A stretch of DNA of 9,641 nucleotides. It comes from an uncultured Bacillota bacterium (GTDB taxonomy: Bacteria; Bacillota; Clostridia; Peptostreptococcales; Anaerovoracaceae). This document shows positions 1-6,953 of the stretch, piece by piece (position 1 is the stretch's first letter; the number at the start of each line of letters is the position of its first letter). The position numbers and the translations under genes are program-made. The notes below the pieces were generated by a model, which saw only the letters and a program-made list of their open reading frames with translations, was not told the origin of the DNA and did not search any database. The DNA is taken from the NCBI GenBank assembly GCA_946408315.1, contig CAMJRV010000064.1, forward strand, positions 1-9,641. Reading direction: 5' to 3'.

Positions 1-67
1 CTATATATCCGATTCCTATGACCGGCCTCTCGTTTCGAAGCCGAAATTTTTTGCCGTCGGAAATTTT

Positions 68-730
68 TTACCGAAAGCTCTCGTCATGCATGATCATATC
101 CTTTAGCTTGTCGATATGATTGAACGCCTCAAACCTGGCGTTTGCTCCGTTTCCGCTGACGATTTCTTCCAGAATCCGCTTATGCTCCGGAATCATTTCC
201 TCCGCACGCTTGAAATCCTTATAGTAGATGTACCGGAAGCGAAGGACCAGTTCCTGAAGCTGCTCCACCATGTGGATCAGGTGGTTGTTTCTGCAGGATT
301 CCACGATCATATGATGGAACTTCGTATCGTTGGAAATCATCTCCGCCATGTCGCCGTCGGCAACGGCCTGCCGGAACCGTTCTCCGGTCTCACGCAGCTC
401 CTTCTTTTCCTCTTCCGACATCCGCTCCGCCGCCAGGTATGCCGCCAGACCTTCCAGGTTCGCCCTGACCTCAAGGATGTCCTCCATGTCCTTAATGGAG
501 ACTTCCGACGCGTAAGCGCCTTTTCTCGGCTCAATGACGACCAGGCCTTCTTTTTCCAGCTTTCTGATCGCTTCTCTGATCGGCGTACGGCTTACGCCCA
601 TATCTTCTGCAAGCTCGATTTCCATCATTCTGGTGCCGGGCTTGATCTTTCCCGTTAAAATAAGGGTTCTCAGTTCTTCATACACGATTTCTCTCAGCGG
701 TCTATGACTTTGAATGTCAAAATTCAACAT
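68..730 (-). CDS. GntR-family regulator, FadR/FCD subfamily
   Basis: DNA-binding transcription factor of 220 aa. Residues about 8-75 form the winged helix-turn-helix, with the signature SRTPIREAIRKLEKEGL at 47-63. Residues about 80-210 form an all-helical FCD ligand-binding domain. The FCD metal-site residues appear to be present: D135 and H139 (DTKFH), H183 (PEHKR) and H205 (FNHID), so a metal plus a small carboxylate effector is likely; the effector itself cannot be read from sequence. The ATG at 728-730 is preceded by GAGAGGA at a spacing of about 8 bases. The gene follows ispE with a 19-bp gap, so the two are probably cotranscribed. No hairpin terminator is visible in the 67 bases after the stop, which hold only an imperfect 17-bp-period repeat (GAAATTTTTT at 43-52 and 60-69). 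The family call is firm; the target genes are unknown. Confidence 0.92.
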   Translation of the reverse strand: MLNFDIQSHRPLREIVYEELRTLILTGKIKPGTRMMEIELAEDMGVSRTPIREAIRKLEKEGLVVIEPRKGAYASEVSIKDMEDILEVRANLEGLAAYLAAERMSEEEKKELRETGERFRQAVADGDMAEMISNDTKFHHMIVESCRNNHLIHMVEQLQELVLRFRYIYYKDFKRAEEMIPEHKRILEEIVSGNGANARFEAFNHIDKLKDMIMHDESFR

Positions 731-749
731 ATCTAATTCCTCTCATTGC

Positions 750-1724
750 TTATAATGTTTTTACAAGAAAGGTCTCCTTATTCAGTGTTTTCAGCCTTTC
801 ATAAGCTGCCGACCCTCTTTTTCTGCAGGGATACAGGCCAAACACCGTAGGGCCGCTGCCACTCATCAATGCCTTGTATGCTTTCCCTTCTTGAACAATC
901 TTGTTCTTTGTATACACAATAACAGGATACTCTTTTAAGCTATAACTTTCAAGTACATTCGTCATATTTTTTGAAATTTTATATAAATTTCCCTCCCGCA
1001 ATCCGGCAATTAATTCCTCCGTATTCGGGCGCTCCGTAATCTCCTGAAGGTTTAGTCCACCATAAACCTGTGCGGTGGAGAGGCTGACAGCCGGTTTGGA
1101 CAGAAGAATCCATGAATTCAGCGGGGGAACAAGCGCAAGCTTCTCCCCGATCCCCGAGGCGACGGCGCAGGTTCCCGCCATAGGGTCCTCCTTTAAATTC
1201 AGTTCGGCGTTGAGAGCCGCTTGCCCTGCGAGGCAGAAGGAGACGTCCGCGCCAAGACTGACGCCCAGCTCCATCAGCTTTTTCAGATCGAGCTTCAGGT
1301 CCCATATCCGGTTGAGGGCGTGCAGCACAGCCGCACAGTCCGCGCTTCCCCCGGCCAGGCCTGCCGCTACGGGGATGTTCTTCTCCATATCAACGATAAT
1401 ACTCCCCGATTTCCCCCCACCGTACTGCTCCGCCATGAGCGCCGCGGCCTTGTAGGCAAGATTTCTGCTGTCGACCGGCAGATAGGATAGATTGGAAGAG
1501 ACGCTGATCCCAATACGTTCTCCGTGATCTCCCGCTTCCGCACCTCCTCCAGAATCCCCCGCTCCCGTGTTCGCCTCTCCCGGCGCCCAACCGACTCTGA
1601 CCTGATCCCAGAGATCGATCTGCTGCATGACCATCAGAACCTCGTGATAGTCATCGGGACGCTTCCCAAGAACATCGATGGAAAGGTTGATCTTTGCATA
1701 AGCCTTTACTAAAATCTCTTTCAT
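750..1724 (-). CDS. ispE: 4-diphosphocytidyl-2-C-methyl-D-erythritol kinase
   Basis: GHMP-superfamily kinase that phosphorylates CDP-ME on its 2-hydroxyl with ATP, the fourth step of the MEP (non-mevalonate) isoprenoid pathway; cytosolic. Visible hallmarks are the N-terminal AYAKINLSIDVLGKRPDDYHEV (residues 9-30), the ATP-binding glycine loop PVAAGLAGGSADCAA (118-132), GADVSF (158-163) and the C-terminal GSGPTVFG (289-296). A longer frame opens with TTG at 1742, but its first codons contain the GGAAGGAG ribosome-binding site of the ATG at 1722-1724, so the shorter start (324 aa) is chosen. Residues about 47-69 are an insertion rich in Gly, Ala, Asp and Glu, between strands of the N-terminal domain; it makes the protein some 30 residues longer than typical IspE. 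The gene lies between tandem terminators and the GntR gene, with no obvious promoter of its own. Confidence 0.95.
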   Translation of the reverse strand: MKEILVKAYAKINLSIDVLGKRPDDYHEVLMVMQQIDLWDQVRVGWAPGEANTGAGDSGGGAEAGDHGERIGISVSSNLSYLPVDSRNLAYKAAALMAEQYGGGKSGSIIVDMEKNIPVAAGLAGGSADCAAVLHALNRIWDLKLDLKKLMELGVSLGADVSFCLAGQAALNAELNLKEDPMAGTCAVASGIGEKLALVPPLNSWILLSKPAVSLSTAQVYGGLNLQEITERPNTEELIAGLREGNLYKISKNMTNVLESYSLKEYPVIVYTKNKIVQEGKAYKALMSGSGPTVFGLYPCRKRGSAAYERLKTLNKETFLVKTL

Positions 1725-1753
1725 TCTTTCTCCTTCCGGCAATCCGGGCCCGA

Positions 1754-1775
1754 TAAAAAAGTGGCTTAGCCACTT
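1754..1775 (-). terminator. Second of two tandem rho-independent terminators
   Basis: A perfect 7-bp stem, AAGTGGC/GCCACTT (1759-1775) with a 3-base loop, is followed on the minus strand by a run of seven T (1754-1760, partly within the stem). It lies only about 30 bases before the ispE start codon, so it could also act as an attenuator for ispE-gntR. Confidence 0.7.
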
Positions 1776-1779
1776 AGAT

Positions 1780-1812
1780 AAAAAAGCGGGCAGATAACCC
1801 TTATCCGCCCGC
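1780..1812 (-). terminator. First of two tandem rho-independent terminators
   Basis: A long GC-rich stem, GCGGGC/GCCCGC extended by GATAA/TTATC with one mismatch and a CCC loop (1786-1812), is followed on the minus strand by six T (1780-1785). It sits 45 bases after the stop of the Ig-like membrane protein gene and would end the tadA transcript. Confidence 0.85.
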
Positions 1813-1856
1813 CGCCGACAGCTTTTCAGCTCTTGCCGTTTCCTTTTTCGTTTTCT

Positions 1857-2750
1857 TTATTTTTTTCCGCTCTTCGCCTTCGTGTTCTTGCTCTTTCCGG
1901 TCGCGTTCTTAGGCCGGGTCGTTCCCGCAGCAGCTCTTGCAGCAGCTCTTTCCCTTTCCCGTTCCGCGATTTCTTTTCTGCCCGTTTTATAGGTGCTTCC
2001 CACCTCGACGATCGGTCTCGGTCCGGTCACCCGCTTGGTGTCCTTTCCAAACTCCAGACCCATTTCGACCTCTGTACTTTCGGAACCACGGGATTTCCCT
2101 TTGTTCTTTTTCTCTTCCTGAATTCTGGCCTTTTCTTTTTCCTTTTCTGTCTTCGCTACGACCTCTTCCACGGATTTTCCCGTTTCCCTGGCAACCTTAT
2201 ATGGGTTCACCTTCTTCTCGGACTTCGCGACTTCCTCTTCCTCCTGCTTCTTCAGCTGACGCTTCGTCGAAATGGAGGTGAAGAAGATCATTCCGACCAT
2301 CATGACGCCCATCAGTCCCATGTTCACGTTATTGTCGGTGCTGATATTTCTTGTCTTCAGGTTGATCGTCTTGTTCTTCCCGAGCGTATCTCCATTGGCC
2401 ATCTTCAGATCGCCGGAAATGCTGAGCTTGTAGCTGGTGTTGGACTCCAGAGTCTGATCGACCAGGACCCAGATTTCATTCGGTTTTTTTGCATCATACA
2501 GAGGCTTTATCTTCAGTTCTTTTCCTTTTTCGTCCGTGAATTTGAACGCGCTCTCATTCTCTTTCTGCACCTCTTTGGCCGAGACGTCCTCGTTGAAATA
2601 CAGCTTTACGCAGAAGTTTTCCGGACGGGATGAAGTGCTGCCGTCTTCCGGGTAGCTATCTAATAATTCCAATCCTGATGCAAAGCAAAAGGAAAAGGAC
2701 GTTAAAAACATTAAGATGGTGAGGCTTAAAACTATGCCCGCTCTTTTCAT
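1857..2750 (-). CDS. Membrane-anchored protein with extracellular Ig-like (Big_5/SbsA type) domain
   Basis: Protein of 297 aa with three visible parts. Residues 1-26 are a signal peptide (basic start, hydrophobic core, FASG exit). Residues about 27-136 are a beta-rich domain with the pattern SYPEDGSTSSRPENFCVKLYF, ending in SYKLSISGDLKMANGD, as in bacterial Ig-like Big_5/SbsA-type folds. Residues about 142-161 are one membrane span (MGLMGVMMVGMIFFTSIS). A charged, largely helical, Lys/Glu-rich tail of about 135 residues follows, probably cytoplasmic, ending in a very basic stretch. The ATG at 2748-2750 overlaps the tadA stop (ATGA) and has GGAGG nine bases upstream, so translation is probably coupled to tadA; an in-frame start further upstream is disfavoured. 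The function is unknown; a surface or envelope role is inferred only from topology. Confidence 0.8.
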   Translation of the reverse strand: MKRAGIVLSLTILMFLTSFSFCFASGLELLDSYPEDGSTSSRPENFCVKLYFNEDVSAKEVQKENESAFKFTDEKGKELKIKPLYDAKKPNEIWVLVDQTLESNTSYKLSISGDLKMANGDTLGKNKTINLKTRNISTDNNVNMGLMGVMMVGMIFFTSISTKRQLKKQEEEEVAKSEKKVNPYKVARETGKSVEEVVAKTEKEKEKARIQEEKKNKGKSRGSESTEVEMGLEFGKDTKRVTGPRPIVEVGSTYKTGRKEIAERERERAAARAAAGTTRPKNATGKSKNTKAKSGKK

Positions 2751-3220
2751 ATTGTATTTTCCTCCGATTTCTTTTTTCTTAGTTTCTGAAAAAATGATTT
2801 CATTATTTTCTCGCATTGCTGCTGCATGATTCCGGTGTCTATCTCTATATAATGGTTTAATCTTTCATCCTGCAATATGTTCATCAGGGAACCGCATGCC
2901 CCTGTTTTCGGGTCCCGAGTGCCGATGTAGACTTTCTGGATTCTGGCAAGCACCATCGCGCCCGCACACATGGAGCAGGGCTCCGTTGTCACGTACATCC
3001 GACAGCCCAACAGCCTCCAGCCGCCCAGCTTCTGCGCGGCTTCCCGGATCGCAATCACCTCCGCATGGGAGGTAGGGTCCTTCGACGTTTCCGTCATATT
3101 ATGCCCCCTGCCGATGATAACGCCGTCTTTTTCTATCACGGCTCCGACAGGAACTTCTCCGATGGAAAGTGCCTTTTCTGCTTCCTTTAACGCTTCCTGC
3201 ATGAAGTCTTCAGGATTCAT
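2747..3220 (-). CDS. tadA: tRNA-specific adenosine deaminase
   Basis: Cytidine-deaminase-fold enzyme that converts A34 to inosine in the anticodon of tRNA-Arg(ACG), allowing wobble decoding; essential in many bacteria. The zinc site is complete: H52-A-E54 (catalytic Glu in TSHAEVIAIR) and P81-C82-S-M-C85 (TTEPCSMCAGAMVLARI). The core EVPVGAVI (22-29) and GACGSLMNIL (107-116) are typical. At 157 aa it has the usual length. A longer frame begins with ATG at 3256, but GGAAGGAG lies about 10 bases before the ATG at 3218-3220, and the promoter at 3273-3301 would start the transcript only some 10 bases before the longer start, so the shorter one is preferred. It is first in a two-gene unit with the Ig-like membrane protein. 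Confidence 0.95.
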   Translation of the reverse strand: MNPEDFMQEALKEAEKALSIGEVPVGAVIEKDGVIIGRGHNMTETSKDPTSHAEVIAIREAAQKLGGWRLLGCRMYVTTEPCSMCAGAMVLARIQKVYIGTRDPKTGACGSLMNILQDERLNHYIEIDTGIMQQQCEKIMKSFFQKLRKKKSEENTI

Positions 3221-3272
3221 GCTTATTATGCTCCTTCCCCCGATACTGATCCGCATTTTTCATAGCCTTACA

Positions 3273-3301
3273 ATATTACCATACTTCCGCGGTCTTTTCA
3301 A
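3273..3301 (-). promoter_or_regulatory. Sigma-A type promoter for tadA
   Basis: On the minus strand TTGAAA (3296-3301) and TAATAT (3273-3278) are separated by exactly 17 bases. The predicted start is near 3266, giving a leader of about 45 bases to the tadA ATG at 3220. Confidence 0.65.
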
Positions 3302-3329
3302 CTCTAAGATTGTACCTCCAGCGGAAGTA
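3282..3329. repeat. 9-bp inverted repeat flanking the tadA promoter -35
   Basis: TACTTCCGC (3282-3290) and GCGGAAGTA (3321-3329) are perfect inverted copies. The left arm lies in the -35/-10 spacer and the right arm about 20 bases upstream of the -35, an arrangement compatible with a repressor bridging two half-sites. Operator function is inferred only. Confidence 0.4.
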
Positions 3330-3331
3330 AG

Positions 3332-3466
3332 ATTGCGAGATTGCGATCCGGCGAAATCAGGATTGCGATCCGGAAGGATCAAGAATTGTGACCCAGCGAA
3401 ATCAGGATTGCGATCTGGAAGGATCAAGAATTGCGATCCGGCGAAATCAAGAATTGCATCCAGAAA
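3332..3466. repeat. Minisatellite, about 45-bp period (alternating 22/23-bp half-units)
   Basis: Units beginning ATTGYGA start at 3340, 3362, 3385, 3407, 3430 and 3453, alternating between an A type (…GGCGAAATCAGG) and a B type (…GGAAGGATCAAGA). A partial unit precedes at about 3332 and the last is degenerate. The B units contain a small hairpin, GATCC-GGAA-GGATC (3367-3380), with a U-tolerant copy at 3412-3425. The array lies between the terminator of the 3531-4631 gene and the tadA promoter. The plus strand is open across it only because 45 is a multiple of three; nothing suggests translation. There are no unique spacers, so it is not CRISPR. Confidence 0.85.
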
Positions 3467-3468
3467 AG

Positions 3469-3495
3469 AAAAAAAGCCCGCCTGAACCGGCGGAC
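3469..3495 (-). terminator. Rho-independent terminator after the 3531-4631 gene
   Basis: A 7-bp stem, GTCCGCC/GGCGGGC with one G-T pair and a 6-base loop (3476-3495), is followed on the minus strand by seven T (3469-3475). It is 36 bases past the stop codon. Confidence 0.85.
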
Positions 3496-3530
3496 CTTTC
3501 CATCAGAGAACCGATCTGTAGTTTTTCCTG

Positions 3531-4631
3531 TTAGACCTCTTCAATATTTCCCGTTTTTCCATCTATTGCAATGATCCAATAGCCGTAAGCATTTCTGTTT
3601 GAGCGCTCCCCTTTCCGATAGCCCTCCAGGGCCGGCTCCGTACCCCGTATGGGCTGCCAGTAAGTAAACCCCGATCTTCCGCCGTCTGGCTGCTCCTCAT
3701 CCAGAAACCTTCCCGGTATCCCAAAATAAAATTTGGTGGCCGTCCCCGTCTCATCCGGCCTCGCTCCGAAAAGATAGTGGCGGTACCGGGTGGCAAAATA
3801 ATGCGCTCCGGGGGATACCAGAGGCAGGTTCGTAATATTGACGATCTTCTTCCACCGGGCTTCGGTTTTGTCCCGCTCAAAGGGTGTGACGTCTTCATAA
3901 TATTCCGCAATCCGGCACGTGTGGGCGCAGGCATTCAGAATGTACTCATTATAAAAGCTGTTATACGTTTTTTTCGATATAGACTCTTCCGACGGGGTAC
4001 GTCCACTCCCAAAAAAAGCCTCCGAAGCCTCTTGGCGAAACGATTCCGGCTCGGCGTCCTCTTCCTCCATCATTTCCGCGGAAACATCCTCGTCTTGCAT
4101 CGCTTCTTCCATGTCGTCAACGATTTCACTGATCCTGTTGATCAGGTCGTCGATTTCGGAGCTCTGTCCGCTTTCCATCTCTTCCTCTACTTGAAAAAGC
4201 TCGGATTGAAAGGGTTCCACCTCGCTGAAGGTAACCCCCTTTAGCACAGGATGAAGTGGTTCCCGGTCGTCCTTCGTGGACGCAGCAGCGACGATTGCCG
4301 TTGTAAATTGATGATAGGAGTTGCCTTTGCCATCCACATCCAGCGGAAGAAAGCGAAAATAGGTTTCCCCGTTTCCTTGCCGGTTGACCAGCAGATTCCC
4401 GATGACGGTGTGGATGGTCCTTTCTCCTTTTTTTCCGAATAAGATTAGTTTGTATATGTAATCGCCTTTCTCAAAATATCTGAGATTATGGACGACACAG
4501 CGGAGAGCGCCTTTGTTGTTTCCCGTTTCCACCTTCAGGTATCCCTTGATCTGAGCGGATTCTTTAGACGCAAACTGACTGCCCTGCTCCTCCATCATCA
4601 CAAATGAGCGATTATACTTGACGTAATTCAT
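3531..4631 (-). CDS. Conserved clostridial-type protein of unknown function, two domains and acidic linker
   Basis: I do not recognise a named family with certainty. The 366-aa protein has no signal peptide or membrane span. Residues 1-135 look like a compact beta domain (QIKGYLKVETGNNKGALRCVVHNLR, then DYIYKLILFGKK). Residues about 140-215 are a strongly acidic, probably disordered or helical linker (SEIDDLINRISEIVDDMEEAMQDED). Residues about 225-366 are rich in Tyr, Trp and Gly, with HYLFGARPD, KFYFGIPGRF, GFTYWQPIRG and YGYWIIAIDGKTGNI. I recall this N- and C-terminal layout in hypothetical proteins of clostridia, but that is memory, not a search. The ATG at 4629-4631 is preceded by AAAGGAGG about 11 bases upstream. 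It has its own terminator, appears monocistronic, and is divergent from cvpA. Confidence 0.8.
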   Translation of the reverse strand: MNYVKYNRSFVMMEEQGSQFASKESAQIKGYLKVETGNNKGALRCVVHNLRYFEKGDYIYKLILFGKKGERTIHTVIGNLLVNRQGNGETYFRFLPLDVDGKGNSYHQFTTAIVAAASTKDDREPLHPVLKGVTFSEVEPFQSELFQVEEEMESGQSSEIDDLINRISEIVDDMEEAMQDEDVSAEMMEEEDAEPESFRQEASEAFFGSGRTPSEESISKKTYNSFYNEYILNACAHTCRIAEYYEDVTPFERDKTEARWKKIVNITNLPLVSPGAHYFATRYRHYLFGARPDETGTATKFYFGIPGRFLDEEQPDGGRSGFTYWQPIRGTEPALEGYRKGERSNRNAYGYWIIAIDGKTGNIEEV

Positions 4632-4695
4632 ACGATCTCTCTCCTCCTTTTAACATTCTGTCCGACGCTTCCCGCTCCATATTGTCACTCAATTC

Positions 4696-4724
4696 TTGAA
4701 ATTGTCTTCACAAATTGGTAATAT
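4696..4724 (+). promoter_or_regulatory. Sigma-A type promoter for cvpA
   Basis: TTGAAA (4696-4701) and TAATAT (4719-4724) are 17 bases apart, the same boxes and spacing as the tadA promoter. The predicted start near 4731 leaves about a 50-base leader to the ATG at 4781. Confidence 0.6.
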
Positions 4725-4780
4725 ACATATATGCGGCGGGACTTATGATTATGCCGGAGGAATGAGAGAGGAGTGGTGGT

Positions 4781-5425
4781 ATGTGGGTTGACGGGCTCAT
4801 CGTAATTATTGTGATATTCGCTATCATACAGGGCTATCGACGCGGATTTGTTCACACGTTTATCCATACGGTGGGATGGATTCTCGCTGTGGTTTTGGGA
4901 TTCATATGGCATCCCCACGTTATTGGATTCTTAAAAGAGAAGACAGGATTCTATGATGCGATTCGCGAAAGGATCGCGGAACGGGTCGCGGAAAACGCCG
5001 GAAATACTGCCGATTCCGTAATGACCGGCATCCCGGAAGTGATCAGGGATCTTCTTGACAAGGCAATCGATTCGGCCACCAACGCCATCGCCATTTCTCT
5101 ATCGGAGAATCTGACCAACCTTATTTTCAATATTATTGGATTTCTGGCCGTGGCCGCCGCCATCAAGCTGTTTTTGATGACCCTCACGTTTCTGTTTTCC
5201 AAAGAGAAAAACGATGGCTTTATCGGAGGGATCGACGGCTTCTTCGGCCTTCTGGCCGGAGCACTGAAAGGCGTTATCCTGATTTACATACTGCTCGCGT
5301 TTATGGTGCCCGTTACAAGTCTTTCCGGAAGTTCCTTCTTGATCGATCAGTTGGACGGCTCCGTGCTGGGCAGCTATCTATATGACAATAACCTGATCCT
5401 GAGGATGGTAAAAGGGCTGTTGTAA
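4781..5425 (+). CDS. CvpA family inner-membrane protein
   Basis: Integral membrane protein of 214 aa with about four hydrophobic segments (about 4-17, 29-44, 113-138 and 155-178). The family signatures are visible: VDGLIVIIVIFAIIQGYRRGF at the N-terminus and GFIGGIDGFFGLLAGALKGVIL (146-167) near the third loop, followed by the usual tail with a Ser-rich turn and SVLGSYLYDNN. Residues 52-108 form an amphipathic, charged loop between the second and third spans. CvpA proteins were named for colicin V production in E. coli; a general envelope-homeostasis role is suspected and no biochemical activity is established. GAGAGGAG (4766-4773) precedes the ATG by 7 bases. The gene ends two bases from the oppositely oriented MBL gene, with no terminator between them. 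Confidence 0.85.
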   Translation: MWVDGLIVIIVIFAIIQGYRRGFVHTFIHTVGWILAVVLGFIWHPHVIGFLKEKTGFYDAIRERIAERVAENAGNTADSVMTGIPEVIRDLLDKAIDSATNAIAISLSENLTNLIFNIIGFLAVAAAIKLFLMTLTFLFSKEKNDGFIGGIDGFFGLLAGALKGVILIYILLAFMVPVTSLSGSSFLIDQLDGSVLGSYLYDNNLILRMVKGLL

Positions 5426-5427
5426 GA

Positions 5428-6726
5428 TCACAGTCGGAACGGCACGCCGTCCCGGCGCAAGGTGACGTTGGCATTGAATTTCAAAAACGCCTCCGGGCAG
5501 AAGGTATGAATGGGAACGATCTCCTTTGGGGAAAGTTCCTTTATTACTTTTTGAATATCCCCTTCAAAGGCATGGCCGCTCGTATGGAGATAGCAGTCGG
5601 AAAAGCCGCGGGACTTCAAGTACGACTCCAGTCTGACCTGATACGGTTTATCCCGGTACTCCTGCCACTGAGAATAGATCAGGAGGCCGTTTCGAAGGCC
5701 CATAAGCTTTAAATCGCTCAGTGCGGACGGCCTTATCAGCATCGCGACCTGCTCCTGTTTCCTTCCAATCGCCCTTCCGCTGACGGTAAAGGCCCGAAAT
5801 CCTTTGGTGGACCCTTTTCCCAGAAGCTTTTCCATTTTTGCCGCAAGCATACGGGGCCGGTATACCCGAATATCGGGGCGCAAAAGGGAAGGCACAGGCA
5901 GGTCCTTCCACCCGATCCTCCTCAATTCATCGAGAACTTTGGCCGTATAAATATCCATTACGAAGATTTTACCGCATGACTTTGCCGCTTTGTAAAAACT
6001 GATTACCCTGTCGATATTCTGGCTTGTGGGCTGGCATAAAACGATTCCACCGCTCATTTCCATTGCCTGCGCGATTCTCTCTTCCAGTTCCTCTTCCGTG
6101 CACTCGCTTTCGCCGGTACGTCCAAGCGTCGTGCCCTCGATCAACAGGAGATCCGCTCCTTTCCCCGCCTCTTTGAGAAAACGGTCCAGATATGCCCTTC
6201 TCCTTCCGTGGCCCCTGAAATCTCCCGTATAAATAATTGACTTTCCCTCACAGTTGATCTCAAAAGCCGCTGCGGCAAAGGCCGAATGATCCGTCAAAAA
6301 CGGCTTTATCGTAAAGTCTCCGATAGAAAACGGCTCATACATTTCTATAAGCCTTCGATCCCTTTCAGAATAACCGGGGATCGGAAAGCTCAGATTCATT
6401 TCCATCAGCTTATCCGTCGTTTCCGAAAGATAGACGGGAATGCCGGGATGGATGTATTTCAGCAGCCCAAAGTGATCGCTGTGGGCATGAGAAATCAAAA
6501 TGCCGTCAAAGCCGGGTACATCCTGGCAATACAGCCCCTCCACCCGAGGAATAACGCCCAACTGACGGAGTTCCTCAAAAGGTTTCTTGACCCAGCTGTC
6601 ATCGATCACCTTCCCCTGATAGAAGAGAGGGTAACCCGCATCCAAAAGAATTCTGGTATTGGAGGACCTCAGTTCGATCATCGTCCCCCCGACCTCCTGG
6701 GTCCCGCGATATATGGTCAATTGCAT
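5428..6726 (-). CDS. MBL-fold/beta-CASP metallo-hydrolase, probable RNase J/CPSF-like nuclease
   Basis: Protein of 432 aa in the metallo-beta-lactamase superfamily. Motif 2 HAHSDH is at 80-85, a likely third metal His is in LTDHS (147), and motif 4 is TGDFRGHG (168-174). The insertion holding LLIEGTTLG (194-202) and CQPTSQNIDR, then YSQWQEYRDKPYQ (351-363) and HTSGHA (381-386), fit a beta-CASP domain; IVPIHT (403-408) fits the C-terminal RMMBL motif. Such enzymes usually cleave RNA, but the protein is shorter than RNase J (about 550 aa) and the substrate is not known. The open frame extends to GTG at 6735, but that GTG lies in the GAGGTGA ribosome-binding site of the ATG at 6724-6726, so the latter is chosen. 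The gene is monocistronic, divergent from tRNA-Arg and convergent with cvpA. Confidence 0.85.
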   Translation of the reverse strand: MQLTIYRGTQEVGGTMIELRSSNTRILLDAGYPLFYQGKVIDDSWVKKPFEELRQLGVIPRVEGLYCQDVPGFDGILISHAHSDHFGLLKYIHPGIPVYLSETTDKLMEMNLSFPIPGYSERDRRLIEMYEPFSIGDFTIKPFLTDHSAFAAAAFEINCEGKSIIYTGDFRGHGRRRAYLDRFLKEAGKGADLLLIEGTTLGRTGESECTEEELEERIAQAMEMSGGIVLCQPTSQNIDRVISFYKAAKSCGKIFVMDIYTAKVLDELRRIGWKDLPVPSLLRPDIRVYRPRMLAAKMEKLLGKGSTKGFRAFTVSGRAIGRKQEQVAMLIRPSALSDLKLMGLRNGLLIYSQWQEYRDKPYQVRLESYLKSRGFSDCYLHTSGHAFEGDIQKVIKELSPKEIVPIHTFCPEAFLKFNANVTLRRDGVPFRL

Positions 6727-6826
6727 CCGCATCACCTCGCTGCTCTGTTTGCTACATTTGCTCTATTCTGCGCTCTGCCTGGGCTCCTCTGCCCCGGCAT
6801 TCTCGCTCATTCCTTAGCTTAATACC

Positions 6827-6855
6827 ATTATATTCATTTTTTACTCAAATCAGCC
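6827..6855 (-). promoter_or_regulatory. Probable promoter for the MBL gene
   Basis: A perfect TATAAT lies on the minus strand at 6827-6832. At 17 bases upstream the hexamer GGCTGA is a poor -35, so the promoter may depend on the A-rich 15-mer that directly abuts it (6856-6870) or on an activator. The leader would be about 95 bases. Confidence 0.45.
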
Positions 6856-6948
6856 TGTTTGATTTTATTTGCTGCTTGTGATTTTCCTTTAATTAAATGG
6901 AATGCATGTATTGTGAACCTGCACGCCAGGGTAAAATAAAATCAAACA
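6856..6948. repeat. 15-bp perfect inverted repeat upstream of two divergent promoters
   Basis: AAATAAAATCAAACA occurs on the plus strand at 6934-6948 and on the minus strand at 6856-6870. Each copy lies at about -40 to -60 of the promoter it faces: 5 bases before the tRNA-Arg -35, and directly before the presumed MBL -35. The sequence is A-rich, like an UP element, and is also long enough to be a protein-binding site. The palindrome TTTAATTAAA (6888-6897) lies between the arms. Confidence 0.75.
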
Positions 6949-6953
6949 ACGTC

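Noticed and set aside
116..658. Plus-strand 180-aa frame opposite the GntR gene
   Set aside because: Antisense to an unmistakable GntR/FCD protein; no recognisable domain.
3332..3466. Possible CRISPR array
   Set aside because: Half-units of 22-23 bp abut directly with no unique spacers, and no cas genes are present.
2970..3485. Plus-strand frame with repeated CDPAKSGLRSGRIKN
   Set aside because: It runs antisense through tadA and then through the minisatellite, whose 45-bp period keeps the frame open. No start signal.
4632..4740. Promoter for the 3531-4631 gene in the divergent gap
   Set aside because: No -35/-10 pair with acceptable spacing could be found on the minus strand.
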